A stretch of DNA of 64,000 nt. Origin: Hyphomicrobiaceae bacterium. GTDB lineage: Bacteria > Pseudomonadota > Alphaproteobacteria > Rhizobiales > Hyphomicrobiaceae. Below, piece after piece: positions 27,199 through 35,226 of the stretch. The stretch is from assembly GCA_021730785.1 (NCBI GenBank), contig JAKFWF010000002.1, positions 92,181 to 156,180 of the forward strand. The letters are read 5' to 3'. Made by a program: the position numbers and the translations under genes. Numbering within the stretch: the stretch's first letter is position 1; each line of letters opens with the position of its first letter. Under the pieces are notes generated by a model. That model did no database searches. It was not told the DNA's origin and was given only the letters and a program-made list of their open reading frames with translations.

Positions 27199-28278
27199 CT
27201 ATTGCTGTGACAGTGAGCGTCCCTCGGCATCGAACAAGTGGCATTTGTCTGCCGGCAGGCGTACGGCAACCTTGTCGCCGCGCGAGATGCGCGCCTGTCC
27301 ACTCAACTGCACAACCAGCGCCTGGCCGTTCGCCAGTGTGCCGTAAATCACGGTATTGCCGCCCAATTGCTCGGTCAGGTTGACCGCCATGGGAAATCCA
27401 CCGTCGGCAATGTCGATGTGCTCCGGCCGGATGCCGAGCGTGACAGGCGGGCTGGCGGTGGTTGCTGCGATGGGGCCCGCAATCGACACCTCCCCGCCGC
27501 CCTGAAGCTCTAGCCGGACCGTACTGTCGCTGACCGTCGATGCGGCAGCCTTCAGGAAATTCATCTTAGGGCTACCGATGAAACCGGCGACGAACTGGTT
27601 GGCGGGCCGGTTATAGAGTTCGAGCGGCGTGCCCGCCTGCTCGATGCGCCCCGCCCGCAGCACCACGATGCGGTCGGCCATGGTCATCGCCTCCACCTGG
27701 TCGTGGGTCACGTAGATCATGGTGGCGGCCAGATCGGCGTGCAGCTTTGACAGCTCGACCCGCATCTGCACGCGCAGTTCGGCGTCGAGGTTCGAAAGCG
27801 GCTCGTCGAACAGGAAGAGCTTCGGCTCGCGGACAATGGCACGGCCGATCGCCACCCGCTGGCGCTGGCCGCCGGACAATGCCTTGGGCTTGCGGTCGAG
27901 ATAGTCGGTAATCTGCAGTTTGCGGGCGGCGCGCTGCACGCGCTCGTCGATCGCGGCTTTGTTGAAGCCGGCCGTCTCCAGCCCGAAGCTCAAATTCTTG
28001 TAGACGGTCATGTGCGGATAGAGCGCGTAGGACTGGAACACCATGGCGATCGCGCGCTTTGCAGGCGCCACCTCGTTCATGCGGACGCCGTCGATGCGCA
28101 GTTCGCCACTGCTGATCTCCTCGAGGCCGGCGATCATGCGCAACAGCGTGGACTTGCCGCAGCCCGATGGCCCGACGAACACGACGAACTCGCCATGTTT
28201 GATGTCGAGGTCGACGCCGTGGATGATACGGGTTGGCCCGTAGTTTTTGACGAGGCCGCGGAGCGTGAGTTCAGCCAT
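27199..28278 (-). CDS. ABC transporter ATPase, UgpC/MsmK (MalK) type
   Basis: This 359-residue ATPase has Walker [10 protein letters not shown], the signature [15 protein letters not shown], Walker [13 protein letters not shown] and the H-loop [12 protein letters not shown]-terminal TOBE/OB domain contains GIRPEHIDI. It energises carbohydrate-type importers. It is the last gene of the operon formed with the binding protein at 33153-34436 and the permeases. The start at 28278 overlaps the preceding dehydrogenase gene by eight bases. ATG 28290 is an alternative. It converges with tctB. Confidence 0.9.
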   Translation of the reverse strand: MAELTLRGLVKNYGPTRIIHGVDLDIKHGEFVVFVGPSGCGKSTLLRMIAGLEEISSGELRIDGVRMNEVAPAKRAIAMVFQSYALYPHMTVYKNLSFGLETAGFNKAAIDERVQRAARKLQITDYLDRKPKALSGGQRQRVAIGRAIVREPKLFLFDEPLSNLDAELRVQMRVELSKLHADLAATMIYVTHDQVEAMTMADRIVVLRAGRIEQAGTPLELYNRPANQFVAGFIGSPKMNFLKAAASTVSDSTVRLELQGGGEVSIAGPIAATTASPPVTLGIRPEHIDIADGGFPMAVNLTEQLGGNTVIYGTLANGQALVVQLSGQARISRGDKVAVRLPADKCHLFDAEGRSLSQQ

Positions 28279-29377
28279 TGTGCTGCTCATCCCGACCCCA
28301 TCGCCGAGCCGCTGGAATCCAGCTGCCATATTTTGGATGATCCGCGCGCAACGGCAACGTTACCGTCGTTCCGCTTTCGGCCGAGTGATAGATCGCGGTG
28401 ATCAGTTCGAGGGATGCGCGCGCATCGGCAATCGTCACCGGCAGCGGCGCGCCGCCCGTGATGCTGTCGTGGATGCGCGCGAACTGGCCGGCGAATGACT
28501 CGTCCGCCGGCTCGAACCCGGCGAGCGTGGCCGCAATCGCCGCGTCGATCGCGGGCGACTTGCCCTTGACGTGCCACGGGTCGTCGCCGACGCGGTAGGG
28601 GTGCATGCTGCGGCTTTCAACCGTCAGGTTCTGGAACATGAAGCGGATGCGCGACAGTTCCTCTGCCGCCCCCAGCGTGACGGCCAGCGTCGCCAGCGAC
28701 CCGTTCGCCATCTCGATCGACACCGCGGCGCAGTCCTCGACCTCGACCGGGTTGACGCGCGTCGCGAGGCGGGCCGCGAGGTTCTTCACCGGCCCGTTGA
28801 CGTAGGACAGGATGTCGTGGGCATGAATCGCTTGCGTCAGGCAGCAGCCGCCAAGCTCGGTCGCCCACTTGCCGCGCCATGCCACGTCGTAATAGTCGGC
28901 ATCACGCCGCCACGAGGTCTCGATCGTCGACAGGTATGGCGTGCCGCAGATGCCCGTCGTTTGCAGCAGTTTCAACTTCTGCAGGCCGTTGCCGAAGCGA
29001 TACTGGAAGATCGGCGACAGGGTGCCCTGGGCCTTGGCTGCTGCCGATTGAAGCGCGTCGCAGTCGGCGAGCGAGCCGGTCAGTGGCTTTTCGCAGATCA
29101 CGTGGAAGCCTGCCGCGAGCGCTGCCTCAACAAGGGCACGATGCGTGTCGGGCGGTGTGCAGATGTCGATGACGTCGAGGCCGCCGGTGCGGAGCAGTTG
29201 GCCAAAGTCCGCAAGTGGTTTCGCGCCTGGATGGGCTGTGGCCACCGCCTCTGCCTTTATGGCATCGAGATCACAGACGGCAGCTACCGTGAAGCGATCG
29301 GGCAATGTGGCGTAGGCTTCCAGATGCTTCTGCCCGATGCCGAGCCCGACCACGGCGACGCTCAGTTTGCGGTTCAT
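28271..29377 (-). CDS. Gfo/Idh/MocA family oxidoreductase 1
   Basis: This 368-residue protein has the N-terminal NAD(P)-binding [17 protein letters not shown] and the family motif CEKPLTGS near residue 95. A C-terminal alpha/beta domain includes the [15 protein letters not shown] region with a probable catalytic His. Members oxidise sugars, inositols or sugar acids. It is translationally coupled to the second family member (ATGA at 29374-29377). The substrate is probably the ligand of the ABC importer encoded in the same operon. Confidence 0.85.
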   Translation of the reverse strand: MNRKLSVAVVGLGIGQKHLEAYATLPDRFTVAAVCDLDAIKAEAVATAHPGAKPLADFGQLLRTGGLDVIDICTPPDTHRALVEAALAAGFHVICEKPLTGSLADCDALQSAAAKAQGTLSPIFQYRFGNGLQKLKLLQTTGICGTPYLSTIETSWRRDADYYDVAWRGKWATELGGCCLTQAIHAHDILSYVNGPVKNLAARLATRVNPVEVEDCAAVSIEMANGSLATLAVTLGAAEELSRIRFMFQNLTVESRSMHPYRVGDDPWHVKGKSPAIDAAIAATLAGFEPADESFAGQFARIHDSITGGAPLPVTIADARASLELITAIYHSAESGTTVTLPLRADHPKYGSWIPAARRWGRDEQHNG

Positions 29378-30402
29378 GCGGCGCCCCCGACACGCACGGC
29401 CTTGGCTTCGGCCTGTAGCGCGAGTTCGGTCGCGAGGAAACAGTGCGCCTGGGGCATTGCGGTTTCGGTACGGTCGAGGATGTCGGCCAGCAGGCGCGAA
29501 CCATAGGGCAGCGGCTCATTGGCGCAATCGATGCGCTGGATGCCCTTGTTGTCGACTATGATCAGGTGATCACTACCCGGTTTGCCGCCGATATCGATGT
29601 ACTTGCGCAGCTCGATGTAGCCGTCGGTGCCGAGGATGGTGAGCCGCCCGTCGCCCCACACGCCGAGGCCCTTCGGCGTATACCAGTCGACGCGGATGTA
29701 GCCCGTACCGCCGTTGCCGCGCAGCAGAATTTCGCCGAAGTCTTCGAGTTCGGGCTTGTCGGGGTTCGCGTGATTGGCGATGTGGGAGGCGACCACTTCG
29801 GCTCGGGTCGAGCCGGTGAAGTGGAGGAACTGGTCGCACTGGTGGGCCGCGATGTCGGTGAGGATGCCACCATACCGCGCGCGCTGATAGAACCAGTCGG
29901 GCCGCGGATTGTTGTTCAGCGCATGTGGGCCGAGGCCGACCGTCTGCACGACACGGCCAATGGCGCCGGCAGCGACCAGCAAACTTGCCTTCTCGGTCGC
30001 CCGGTTCTCGAAGCGCTCGGAATAGCACACCGAGAAGATGCGCCCGGTCGCAGCCTGGACGCGCCTGACTTCGGCCAGTTGTTCGAGCGTGATGACGCCC
30101 GGTTTGTCGACCATCACATCTTTACCGGCTCGCATCACCTCGACCGCCAGGGTGGCCCGGATGTCCGGCGTGATCGAACTGACGACCAGCTTGATTGTCG
30201 GATCATCGAGGATCACCCGCTTGTCGGCGACACGCTTCGCCTGCGGGAACACTTTCCTATAGGCCGCCGCAAGATCATCCTCGACAGCGTGCACGGCGAC
30301 CAGTTCCGCCCCCGCATCGAGCATCGCTTTGGTCTGGCCGAAGATGTGGCTGTGGTTGAGTCCGATGGCCGCGAACTTCAAGCTGCGTTTAGCAGTGTTC
30401 AT
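29374..30402 (-). CDS. Gfo/Idh/MocA family oxidoreductase 2
   Basis: This 342-residue paralog has the N-terminal FAAIGLNHSHIFGQTKAML, which differs from the classical GxGxxG and may bind cofactor differently. It also has VDKPGVITLEQL and a C-terminal DIAAHQCDQFLHFTGS stretch with a conserved His. The start at 30402 overlaps the permease stop (ATGA). Paired Gfo/Idh genes in ABC sugar operons often act on successive intermediates. The actual substrate is unknown. Confidence 0.82.
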   Translation of the reverse strand: MNTAKRSLKFAAIGLNHSHIFGQTKAMLDAGAELVAVHAVEDDLAAAYRKVFPQAKRVADKRVILDDPTIKLVVSSITPDIRATLAVEVMRAGKDVMVDKPGVITLEQLAEVRRVQAATGRIFSVCYSERFENRATEKASLLVAAGAIGRVVQTVGLGPHALNNNPRPDWFYQRARYGGILTDIAAHQCDQFLHFTGSTRAEVVASHIANHANPDKPELEDFGEILLRGNGGTGYIRVDWYTPKGLGVWGDGRLTILGTDGYIELRKYIDIGGKPGSDHLIIVDNKGIQRIDCANEPLPYGSRLLADILDRTETAMPQAHCFLATELALQAEAKAVRVGGAA

Positions 30403-31250
30403 CGTTTCATCCCCGACATGGCAACGCCTTCGATGATAAGGCGCTGGAAGACTAGGAACACCAGGAAGATCGGCAAAATCGCCAAGGTCGACATGGCGAA
30501 CAACTGGCCCCAGGCCGAGGTGCCGGTGGCATCGACGAACGAGCGGAGTGCGAGCGGCACGGTGTAGTTGGCGCTGTCGTTCAGGTAGATCAGCGGCCCA
30601 AAGAAGTCGTTCCAGGTCCACAGGAACGAGAAGATGCCGGCCGTCGCCATTACCGGCAGCGACAGCGGCATGATGATTTTCCAGTAGATGCGCCAGGGGC
30701 TGCAGCCGTCCATTTGGGCGGCTTCATCGAGTTCACGCGGGATGCCACGGAAGAACTGCACCATCAGGAAGATGAAGAACGCATCGGCCGCGAGGTACTT
30801 CGGCACGACGAGCGGCAGGATGGTGTCGATCCAGCCCAGCTGCAAAAACAGCACGTACTGCGGGATCAGCGTCACGTGATAGGGCAGCATCAGGGTGCCG
30901 AGCATCAGCGCGAACAGCGGCTGCTTCCAACGGAACTCGAGCCGGGCAAACGCATAGGCGGTGAGCGAACACGACATCAGGTTGCCGATCACAACCAGGA
31001 TCGCGATGACGAACGAATTCCAGTAGAACGTCGTGAACGAGGATTGCAGCGCGAACCAGCCCTCGCGGAAGTTCTTCGGATCGAGCGACGGCGGGATGAT
31101 CGACAGATCGGTGAAAATCGCGCTCTCGGGCTTGAACGCCGACGCCACCATCCACAGCAGCGGATACAGCATCACGAACGAGGCGGCGAGCAGCAGCCCG
31201 TGGCGCAGGAGTGTGCGGATAATCGCGTTGCCCTCATCGCCAGTGTTCAT
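30399..31250 (-). CDS. Carbohydrate ABC transporter permease, MalG/UgpE type
   Basis: This 283-residue membrane protein has six hydrophobic segments and the EAA loop (ELDEAAQMDGCSPWRIYWKI), which couples to the ATPase. The C-terminal GVAMSGMKR ending is typical of the CUT1 group. It overlaps the downstream dehydrogenase gene by four bases. The upstream partner permease is separated from it by a toxin-antitoxin pair. Confidence 0.9.
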   Translation of the reverse strand: MNTGDEGNAIIRTLLRHGLLLAASFVMLYPLLWMVASAFKPESAIFTDLSIIPPSLDPKNFREGWFALQSSFTTFYWNSFVIAILVVIGNLMSCSLTAYAFARLEFRWKQPLFALMLGTLMLPYHVTLIPQYVLFLQLGWIDTILPLVVPKYLAADAFFIFLMVQFFRGIPRELDEAAQMDGCSPWRIYWKIIMPLSLPVMATAGIFSFLWTWNDFFGPLIYLNDSANYTVPLALRSFVDATGTSAWGQLFAMSTLAILPIFLVFLVFQRLIIEGVAMSGMKR

Positions 31251-31291
31251 GGTCCCTCCTTACGTCGAGATCAGTCGCACGACGCTGCACC

Positions 31292-31732
31292 CTATTCTGT
31301 TCGTGGCACGCCTCGGAGACGACGGCCTTCCACCGACTCGATGAAAGCGGCACGCACGCGTCCGAATAGACCTGGCGGAAGGTACCCATAGGCTATTGAA
31401 CCGTCGGCGTCGCTGGGAACACGGCGCAAATCGGGGCCCGGCCAAACGAATTCATTGGCCTCGACGGTCACAATCCACGACCGGTCCTCATCGAGGCCTA
31501 GACGGCGCTTTGCGGCAGCGGGAATTTCGATGGCCGTCGTCGGGTCGCTCGGTGGTGAGTGTGTGATGGGTAGTACCAGGACGCGCAAGCGCCCATCCAC
31601 CTCGCCGACGACAGCAGCAACGATGGCCGCTGTCCGGTCCTTGATCCCGTCTTCTCGACCGGCAAGAAACTCCGATTGCCACAGACAGCTGTAGCGGATG
31701 ACGAGGCTGGGTACCGGGCTCGGGATCACCAC
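31292..31732 (-). CDS. PemK/MazF-like toxin of a type II toxin-antitoxin pair (probable)
   Basis: This 146-residue protein begins near GTG 31732 with PSLVIRYSCLWQSEFLAGRE, then KDRTAAIVAAVV, RVLVLPITHSPPSD and RSWIVTVEANEFVWPGPDLR. The arrangement resembles PemK-like growth inhibitors, which are mRNA endonucleases. It follows the antitoxin gene by six bases on the same strand. The pair interrupts an ABC transporter operon. Family assignment is from motif order only; a MazF-fold protein without toxin activity is possible. Confidence 0.62.
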   Translation of the reverse strand: MVIPSPVPSLVIRYSCLWQSEFLAGREDGIKDRTAAIVAAVVGEVDGRLRVLVLPITHSPPSDPTTAIEIPAAAKRRLGLDEDRSWIVTVEANEFVWPGPDLRRVPSDADGSIAYGYLPPGLFGRVRAAFIESVEGRRLRGVPRTE

Positions 31733-31738
31733 GACGAA

Positions 31739-31999
31739 TTACTTCAATTCTTCGTCGAGATGTTCGAGCCCGGCGGGCGGCTTTGCGGCTTTGACCGCCT
31801 CCAGCCATTCGTCCGGCAGATCGCCCGCCGCATAGACCTTGCGGTCGCGGCGCGTGAGACGGGCATACTCCTCCGCCGACAGCACAACCAGATGGTCGCG
31901 CCCCTGCTTGGTGATCGCAACCGGCTCACGTAGCGCCTTGTCGCTGAGGGCACCGAATGACTTCTGGAATTCGCTGGCCGTTACACGTGTAATATTCAT
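31739..31999 (-). CDS. Phd/YefM family antitoxin
   Basis: This 86-residue protein has the Phd/YefM pattern: ITRVTASEFQKSFGALSDKA, then EPVAITKQGRDHLVVLSAEEYARL near residues 24-50. The C-terminus (GLEHLDEELK) would bind and neutralise the toxin. Such antitoxins bind their own promoter. Upstream, the AT-rich stretch 32000-32080 contains an imperfect inverted repeat (AAATCTA and TAGATATTT) that could be the operator. Confidence 0.82.
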   Translation of the reverse strand: MNITRVTASEFQKSFGALSDKALREPVAITKQGRDHLVVLSAEEYARLTRRDRKVYAAGDLPDEWLEAVKAAKPPAGLEHLDEELK

Positions 32000-32080
32000 G
32001 GGAGTCTCCGCAATTATAGCGCCTGAGACCTATCATAAATCAAGAAAATACGCAAAATATCTATTTCATAGATTTCCTAT

Positions 32081-32983
32081 TCACCGCTCGTCTTCATAGT
32101 GCACCCAGTATTTCGAGGTGAGAAAGCTCAAGGCAGTAAAGCCACCGATGATGAGCAGCAGGACCCAGGCGAGGGCGGCCGCGTAGCCCATGCGGAAATA
32201 GGCGAATGCCTCCTGGTAGAGGAACAGCGTGTAGAACAGCGTGCTGTCGACTGGTCCGCCGGTGCCGCCCGAGATGATGAAGGCCGGTGTGAATGCCTTG
32301 AAGCCCTCGATCACCTGCAGCACCATGTTGAAAAAGATCACCGGCGCCAGCAGCGGCAGGGTAATGCGCCGGAACTGCCGGAACTTCGACGCGCCGTCCA
32401 TGGACGCCGCCTCATACAGGTCGGTTGGGATCTGCCGCAGCCCTGCGAGAAAAATGATCATCGGCGAGCCGAATTGCCAGATGGCGAGGATCACCAGCGT
32501 GTAGACGGCCGTGTTGGGGTTTGATATCCAGCTCGGCCCCTGGATGCCGAATAGTCCGTGCAAGATCTGGTTGACCGTGCCGTTGCCCTCGAACAGCTGG
32601 CGCCATAGCACCGCGATCGCCACCGACCCACCGAGCAGCGAGGGAATATAAAACAGCGCGCGATAGAACCCGCCGCCGCGCACCGCCTTGTCGAGCAGCG
32701 TCGCAATGAGCAAGGCGAATGCGAGCTTCAGCGGCACCTCGAACAGCAGATAGGTGAACGTCACTTTCAGCGCCTGCCAGAACCGGTAGTCGCCGGTGAA
32801 CATGCGGACGTAGTTGTCGATCCCGATCCAGCGCGGGGCGGTCAACAGATCGAACCTCGTGAACGAGAGGTACAGCGAGGCCAGCACCGGGCCGAGCGTG
32901 AACACGATGAAGCCGATGAGCCAGGGGCCGAGGAACAGATAGCCGGTCAGATCGCGGCGCGAGAAGCCGAGGATTGTCGTCAT
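32081..32983 (-). CDS. Carbohydrate ABC transporter permease, MalF/UgpA type
   Basis: This 300-residue membrane protein has about six hydrophobic segments, starting LTGYLFLGPWLIGFIVFTLG. The EAA loop DLYEAASMDGASKFRQFRRI lies in the second half. It pairs with the permease at 30399-31250. The start at 32983 was chosen because the longer frame runs into a palindromic repeat region and loses membrane character. It lies 169 bases after the binding-protein gene. Confidence 0.9.
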   Translation of the reverse strand: MTTILGFSRRDLTGYLFLGPWLIGFIVFTLGPVLASLYLSFTRFDLLTAPRWIGIDNYVRMFTGDYRFWQALKVTFTYLLFEVPLKLAFALLIATLLDKAVRGGGFYRALFYIPSLLGGSVAIAVLWRQLFEGNGTVNQILHGLFGIQGPSWISNPNTAVYTLVILAIWQFGSPMIIFLAGLRQIPTDLYEAASMDGASKFRQFRRITLPLLAPVIFFNMVLQVIEGFKAFTPAFIISGGTGGPVDSTLFYTLFLYQEAFAYFRMGYAAALAWVLLLIIGGFTALSFLTSKYWVHYEDER

Positions 32984-33036
32984 GGGGAACCGCACATGTT
33001 CGCGCTCGCGCGCGAATTGGGGCCAGCCCCAAACCC

Positions 33037-33134
33037 CGCCGAGGGATGCATCCCTCGGACTCCCCCTATTTTTATTCCCAAAAAAGCGGGGAGTTCGAGG
33101 GGTGTCCCCTCGAGCGGGGCATGGGGCGGCAGCC
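33037..33134. repeat. REP-like palindromic repeat cluster, copy A
   Basis: The gap between the binding-protein and permease genes holds CCGAGGGATGCATCCCTCGG (33037-33056), a perfect palindrome. It also holds TCGAGGGG-TGT-CCCCTCGA (33093-33111) and GGGCGGCAGCCC (33122-33133). The last two recur in reverse orientation at 39375-39424. Such repeats may stabilise the binding-protein mRNA relative to the downstream permease. Confidence 0.7.
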
Positions 33135-33152
33135 CCGTTGGCGAAGCCACCG

Positions 33153-34436
33153 TCATGCCCGGGCCAGAATGCTCTCGACCTCGGTGAAGAACTGCGCAGC
33201 CCCGTCCTTAACGCTCGCTCTTCCGAAAGCGACCGAATCGGCGACGCGCTGCAGCAGTTTCTCGATCTCGCCGGCGCCCTTGGGCGGTGGCGGCGGCAAG
33301 GCAACCGCCACCTTGGTGACGGCCGACACATAGTTCAGTTGCAGTTTGCCGAGATCATCGAGATCCGCTGTCAGCAGCCCCTGCGCGATGGATGATGGCG
33401 GCACGCCGCGTTCGATGCCGAGCGCCTTCACGCCATCGGGCTCGTTGACCAGGAAGTTGATGATGCGGGCCGCTTCCTCCGGCGCCTTGCTCTTCGCCGA
33501 CACGCTCATCATCATCGCCGGCTTGATGTAATGGCCTGACGCGGCGCCCTTCTCGTTCGGGAACACGCTGATGGCGAGCTTCGACTTCGAGATGCCCTGG
33601 AACGCAACGATCTGGTTCGAGTTGGCAAAGCTCATGGCGGCCGTGCCGCGGCTGATTTCGTATTGATCGATCGCCCCGGTATTGCTGGCGCCGATCTCGG
33701 CCGGTGCCACGGCGCCCGACTTGCGCAGCTTGTCCCACAGATCGAACCAGGCAGTGACGTCGTCGCGGGTGAAGGCGGCCTTGCCCTCCGGCGTATACAG
33801 CCATTTGCCGCGCTGGTTCAGATAGTGCTCGAAGCCCTGCTCCCAGCGCGAGTTGTCGCCCGAGCCCCAGTACTTGGCCGGTTTGATCTTGGAGATTTCG
33901 CCGGCGATGCGGGCGAAGTCGTCCCAGGTCCAGTTCGGATCGAGCGCCTTGACGCCGACTTTCTCGAACATCGCCGTATCGTAGACCATGGCCTTCGAGT
34001 TGGTGCCGAGCGTCACGCCGTAGAGCTTGCCGTCGACCTTGCCGCAGTCGCGGGCTGCGTCCGCGAAGGTGCCAAGATCGAGTGGCTTCGGCGACATTTT
34101 GTCGAGGGGCAGAAGGGTGTCGCGGCGCGCATATTCGAACAAATAGCGGTAGTCCATCTGGATCAGATCCGGCGCATTGCCGCCAGCGGTCTGGGTGCCG
34201 AGCTTGGTCCAGTAATCGCCCCAGCCCAAGGCTTCGGCCGAGATATCGGTGCCGGCCTTCGCCTTGTACGCATCAAGCGCTGCCCTGGTGCGCTTGTCGC
34301 GGTCGGGATTGCCCCACCAGAAGGCGCGCAACCGCGTGCCGGCCTGGGCATAGGCGCGGCGATCGACACCCAGTGCTGCAGCGATGGCGGCGACAGCACT
34401 GCCCGCCACAAGGGCGCGGCGTGTGGTGGATGACAT
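33153..34436 (-). CDS. ABC transporter extracellular solute-binding protein (sugar type)
   Basis: This 427-residue protein has a twin-arginine-like signal (TTRRALVAGSAVAAIAAALG) followed by a probable cleavage after AYA-QA. The mature part resembles family 1 binding proteins: LRAFWWGNPDRDKRTRAALD, GGNAPDLIQMDYRYLFEYA and the EEAARIINFLVNEPDG stretch. It captures a sugar or polyol in the periplasm for the permeases downstream. It is the first gene of the operon running down to 27199. The ligand is unknown; the Gfo/Idh enzymes point to a sugar, inositol or sugar acid. Confidence 0.88.
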   Translation of the reverse strand: MSSTTRRALVAGSAVAAIAAALGVDRRAYAQAGTRLRAFWWGNPDRDKRTRAALDAYKAKAGTDISAEALGWGDYWTKLGTQTAGGNAPDLIQMDYRYLFEYARRDTLLPLDKMSPKPLDLGTFADAARDCGKVDGKLYGVTLGTNSKAMVYDTAMFEKVGVKALDPNWTWDDFARIAGEISKIKPAKYWGSGDNSRWEQGFEHYLNQRGKWLYTPEGKAAFTRDDVTAWFDLWDKLRKSGAVAPAEIGASNTGAIDQYEISRGTAAMSFANSNQIVAFQGISKSKLAISVFPNEKGAASGHYIKPAMMMSVSAKSKAPEEAARIINFLVNEPDGVKALGIERGVPPSSIAQGLLTADLDDLGKLQLNYVSAVTKVAVALPPPPPKGAGEIEKLLQRVADSVAFGRASVKDGAAQFFTEVESILARA

Positions 34437-34650
34437 GGGGCGCTCTCCCGTTCGTCGCTATTGTGTCAGGGGAAATATCTGTATCTGTATAAAGATTTTT
34501 ATTGCAAAGTGTAATAGATAAGATTGGCCGCAGTCCATCGGTGTGTGCACGATGCGTGGTGCTGGTGGCCATCATGCTGTCAATAGTCGCACGGGCGGTG
34601 GTGCAACGGCCGAGATGGGTCGCGACCGGCGTGGCCGCGCACATGAGAAA

Positions 34651-34725
34651 TGGCTCCGCGGGCTGGATTCGAACCAGCGACCAGTCGATTAACAGTCGAC
34701 TGCTCTACCACTGAGCTACCGCGGA
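34651..34725 (-). tRNA. tRNA-Asn (anticodon GTT)
   Basis: A 75-base cloverleaf. The acceptor arms TCCGCGG and CCGCGGA pair, discriminator G precedes encoded CCA, the D arm has AGCTCAGTGGTAGAGC, the anticodon stem GTCGA/TCGAC holds CTGTTAA (GTT), and the T arm has GGTTCGAATCC. Confidence 0.96.
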
Positions 34726-34815
34726 TGACGGGCTCGAGAGAGCGGCTAGCTAGCAGAAAGGGGCAAGCGCCGCTAGCCCCCTTGCACACTTTGCCAGCTA
34801 ACCGCTGACTGCGCC

Positions 34816-35226
34816 TCACTTGCGCGGCTGCCAGCGGCCGCTGCGGATGCGGGGCAGGCCGACGACCGGGCGCTGGAACACATACACCCAGGATGGGATC
34901 AGGCCGCCGGCGGCGAGCTTCGCGGCTGATTCGACACGCGCGTATTCGTCGACGTGCTGGGCACCGCGGCCGATGCCTTCGTAATGGTCGAGCCAGGGCA
35001 ACGAAATCGCCGGATCGGTAAGCTCGAGCAGTTCGCCATGCACGATGTCGATTGCGTCGTCGCTCGCCACCATGACCGGATAGCGCCCGAGGTCATAGAG
35101 CCGGCCCTGAATGGTGGCCGCGCCCACCACGCGGGCTTCGCGCCGCAAGCGCAACCGCATGTCGCGGCCCAGATCGCTCGTGGCCGTCGACATCAGCGTG
35201 CCGTAGACGAAGAGGTGAATGGTCAT
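34816..35226 (-). CDS. Gamma-glutamylcyclotransferase-like protein (AIG2/GGCT fold)
   Basis: This 136-residue protein has the fold signature LFVYGTLMS at its start, RLYDLGRYPVMV in the middle, and the probable catalytic Glu in LDHYEGIG. Members cyclise gamma-glutamyl amines or are of unknown activity. It overlaps the glyS stop by four bases (the frames meet at 35223-35226), so it is translated with glyS. No glutathione genes lie nearby. Confidence 0.82.
   Translation of the reverse strand: MTIHLFVYGTLMSTATSDLGRDMRLRLRREARVVGAATIQGRLYDLGRYPVMVASDDAIDIVHGELLELTDPAISLPWLDHYEGIGRGAQHVDEYARVESAAKLAAGGLIPSWVYVFQRPVVGLPRIRSGRWQPRK

Noticed and set aside
25580..27244. A 554-codon minus-strand frame.
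   Set aside because: It is antisense to tctC and tctB, which have signal peptide, membrane segments and family motifs.
32984..33331. N-terminal extension of the MalF-type permease.
   Set aside because: It would translate the palindromic repeats and the antisense of the binding-protein gene end. The membrane protein begins naturally at 32983.
34502..34714. A 70-codon frame ending in GWIRTSDQSINSRLLYH.
   Set aside because: The tail is the antisense translation of tRNA-Asn, a common false gene call.
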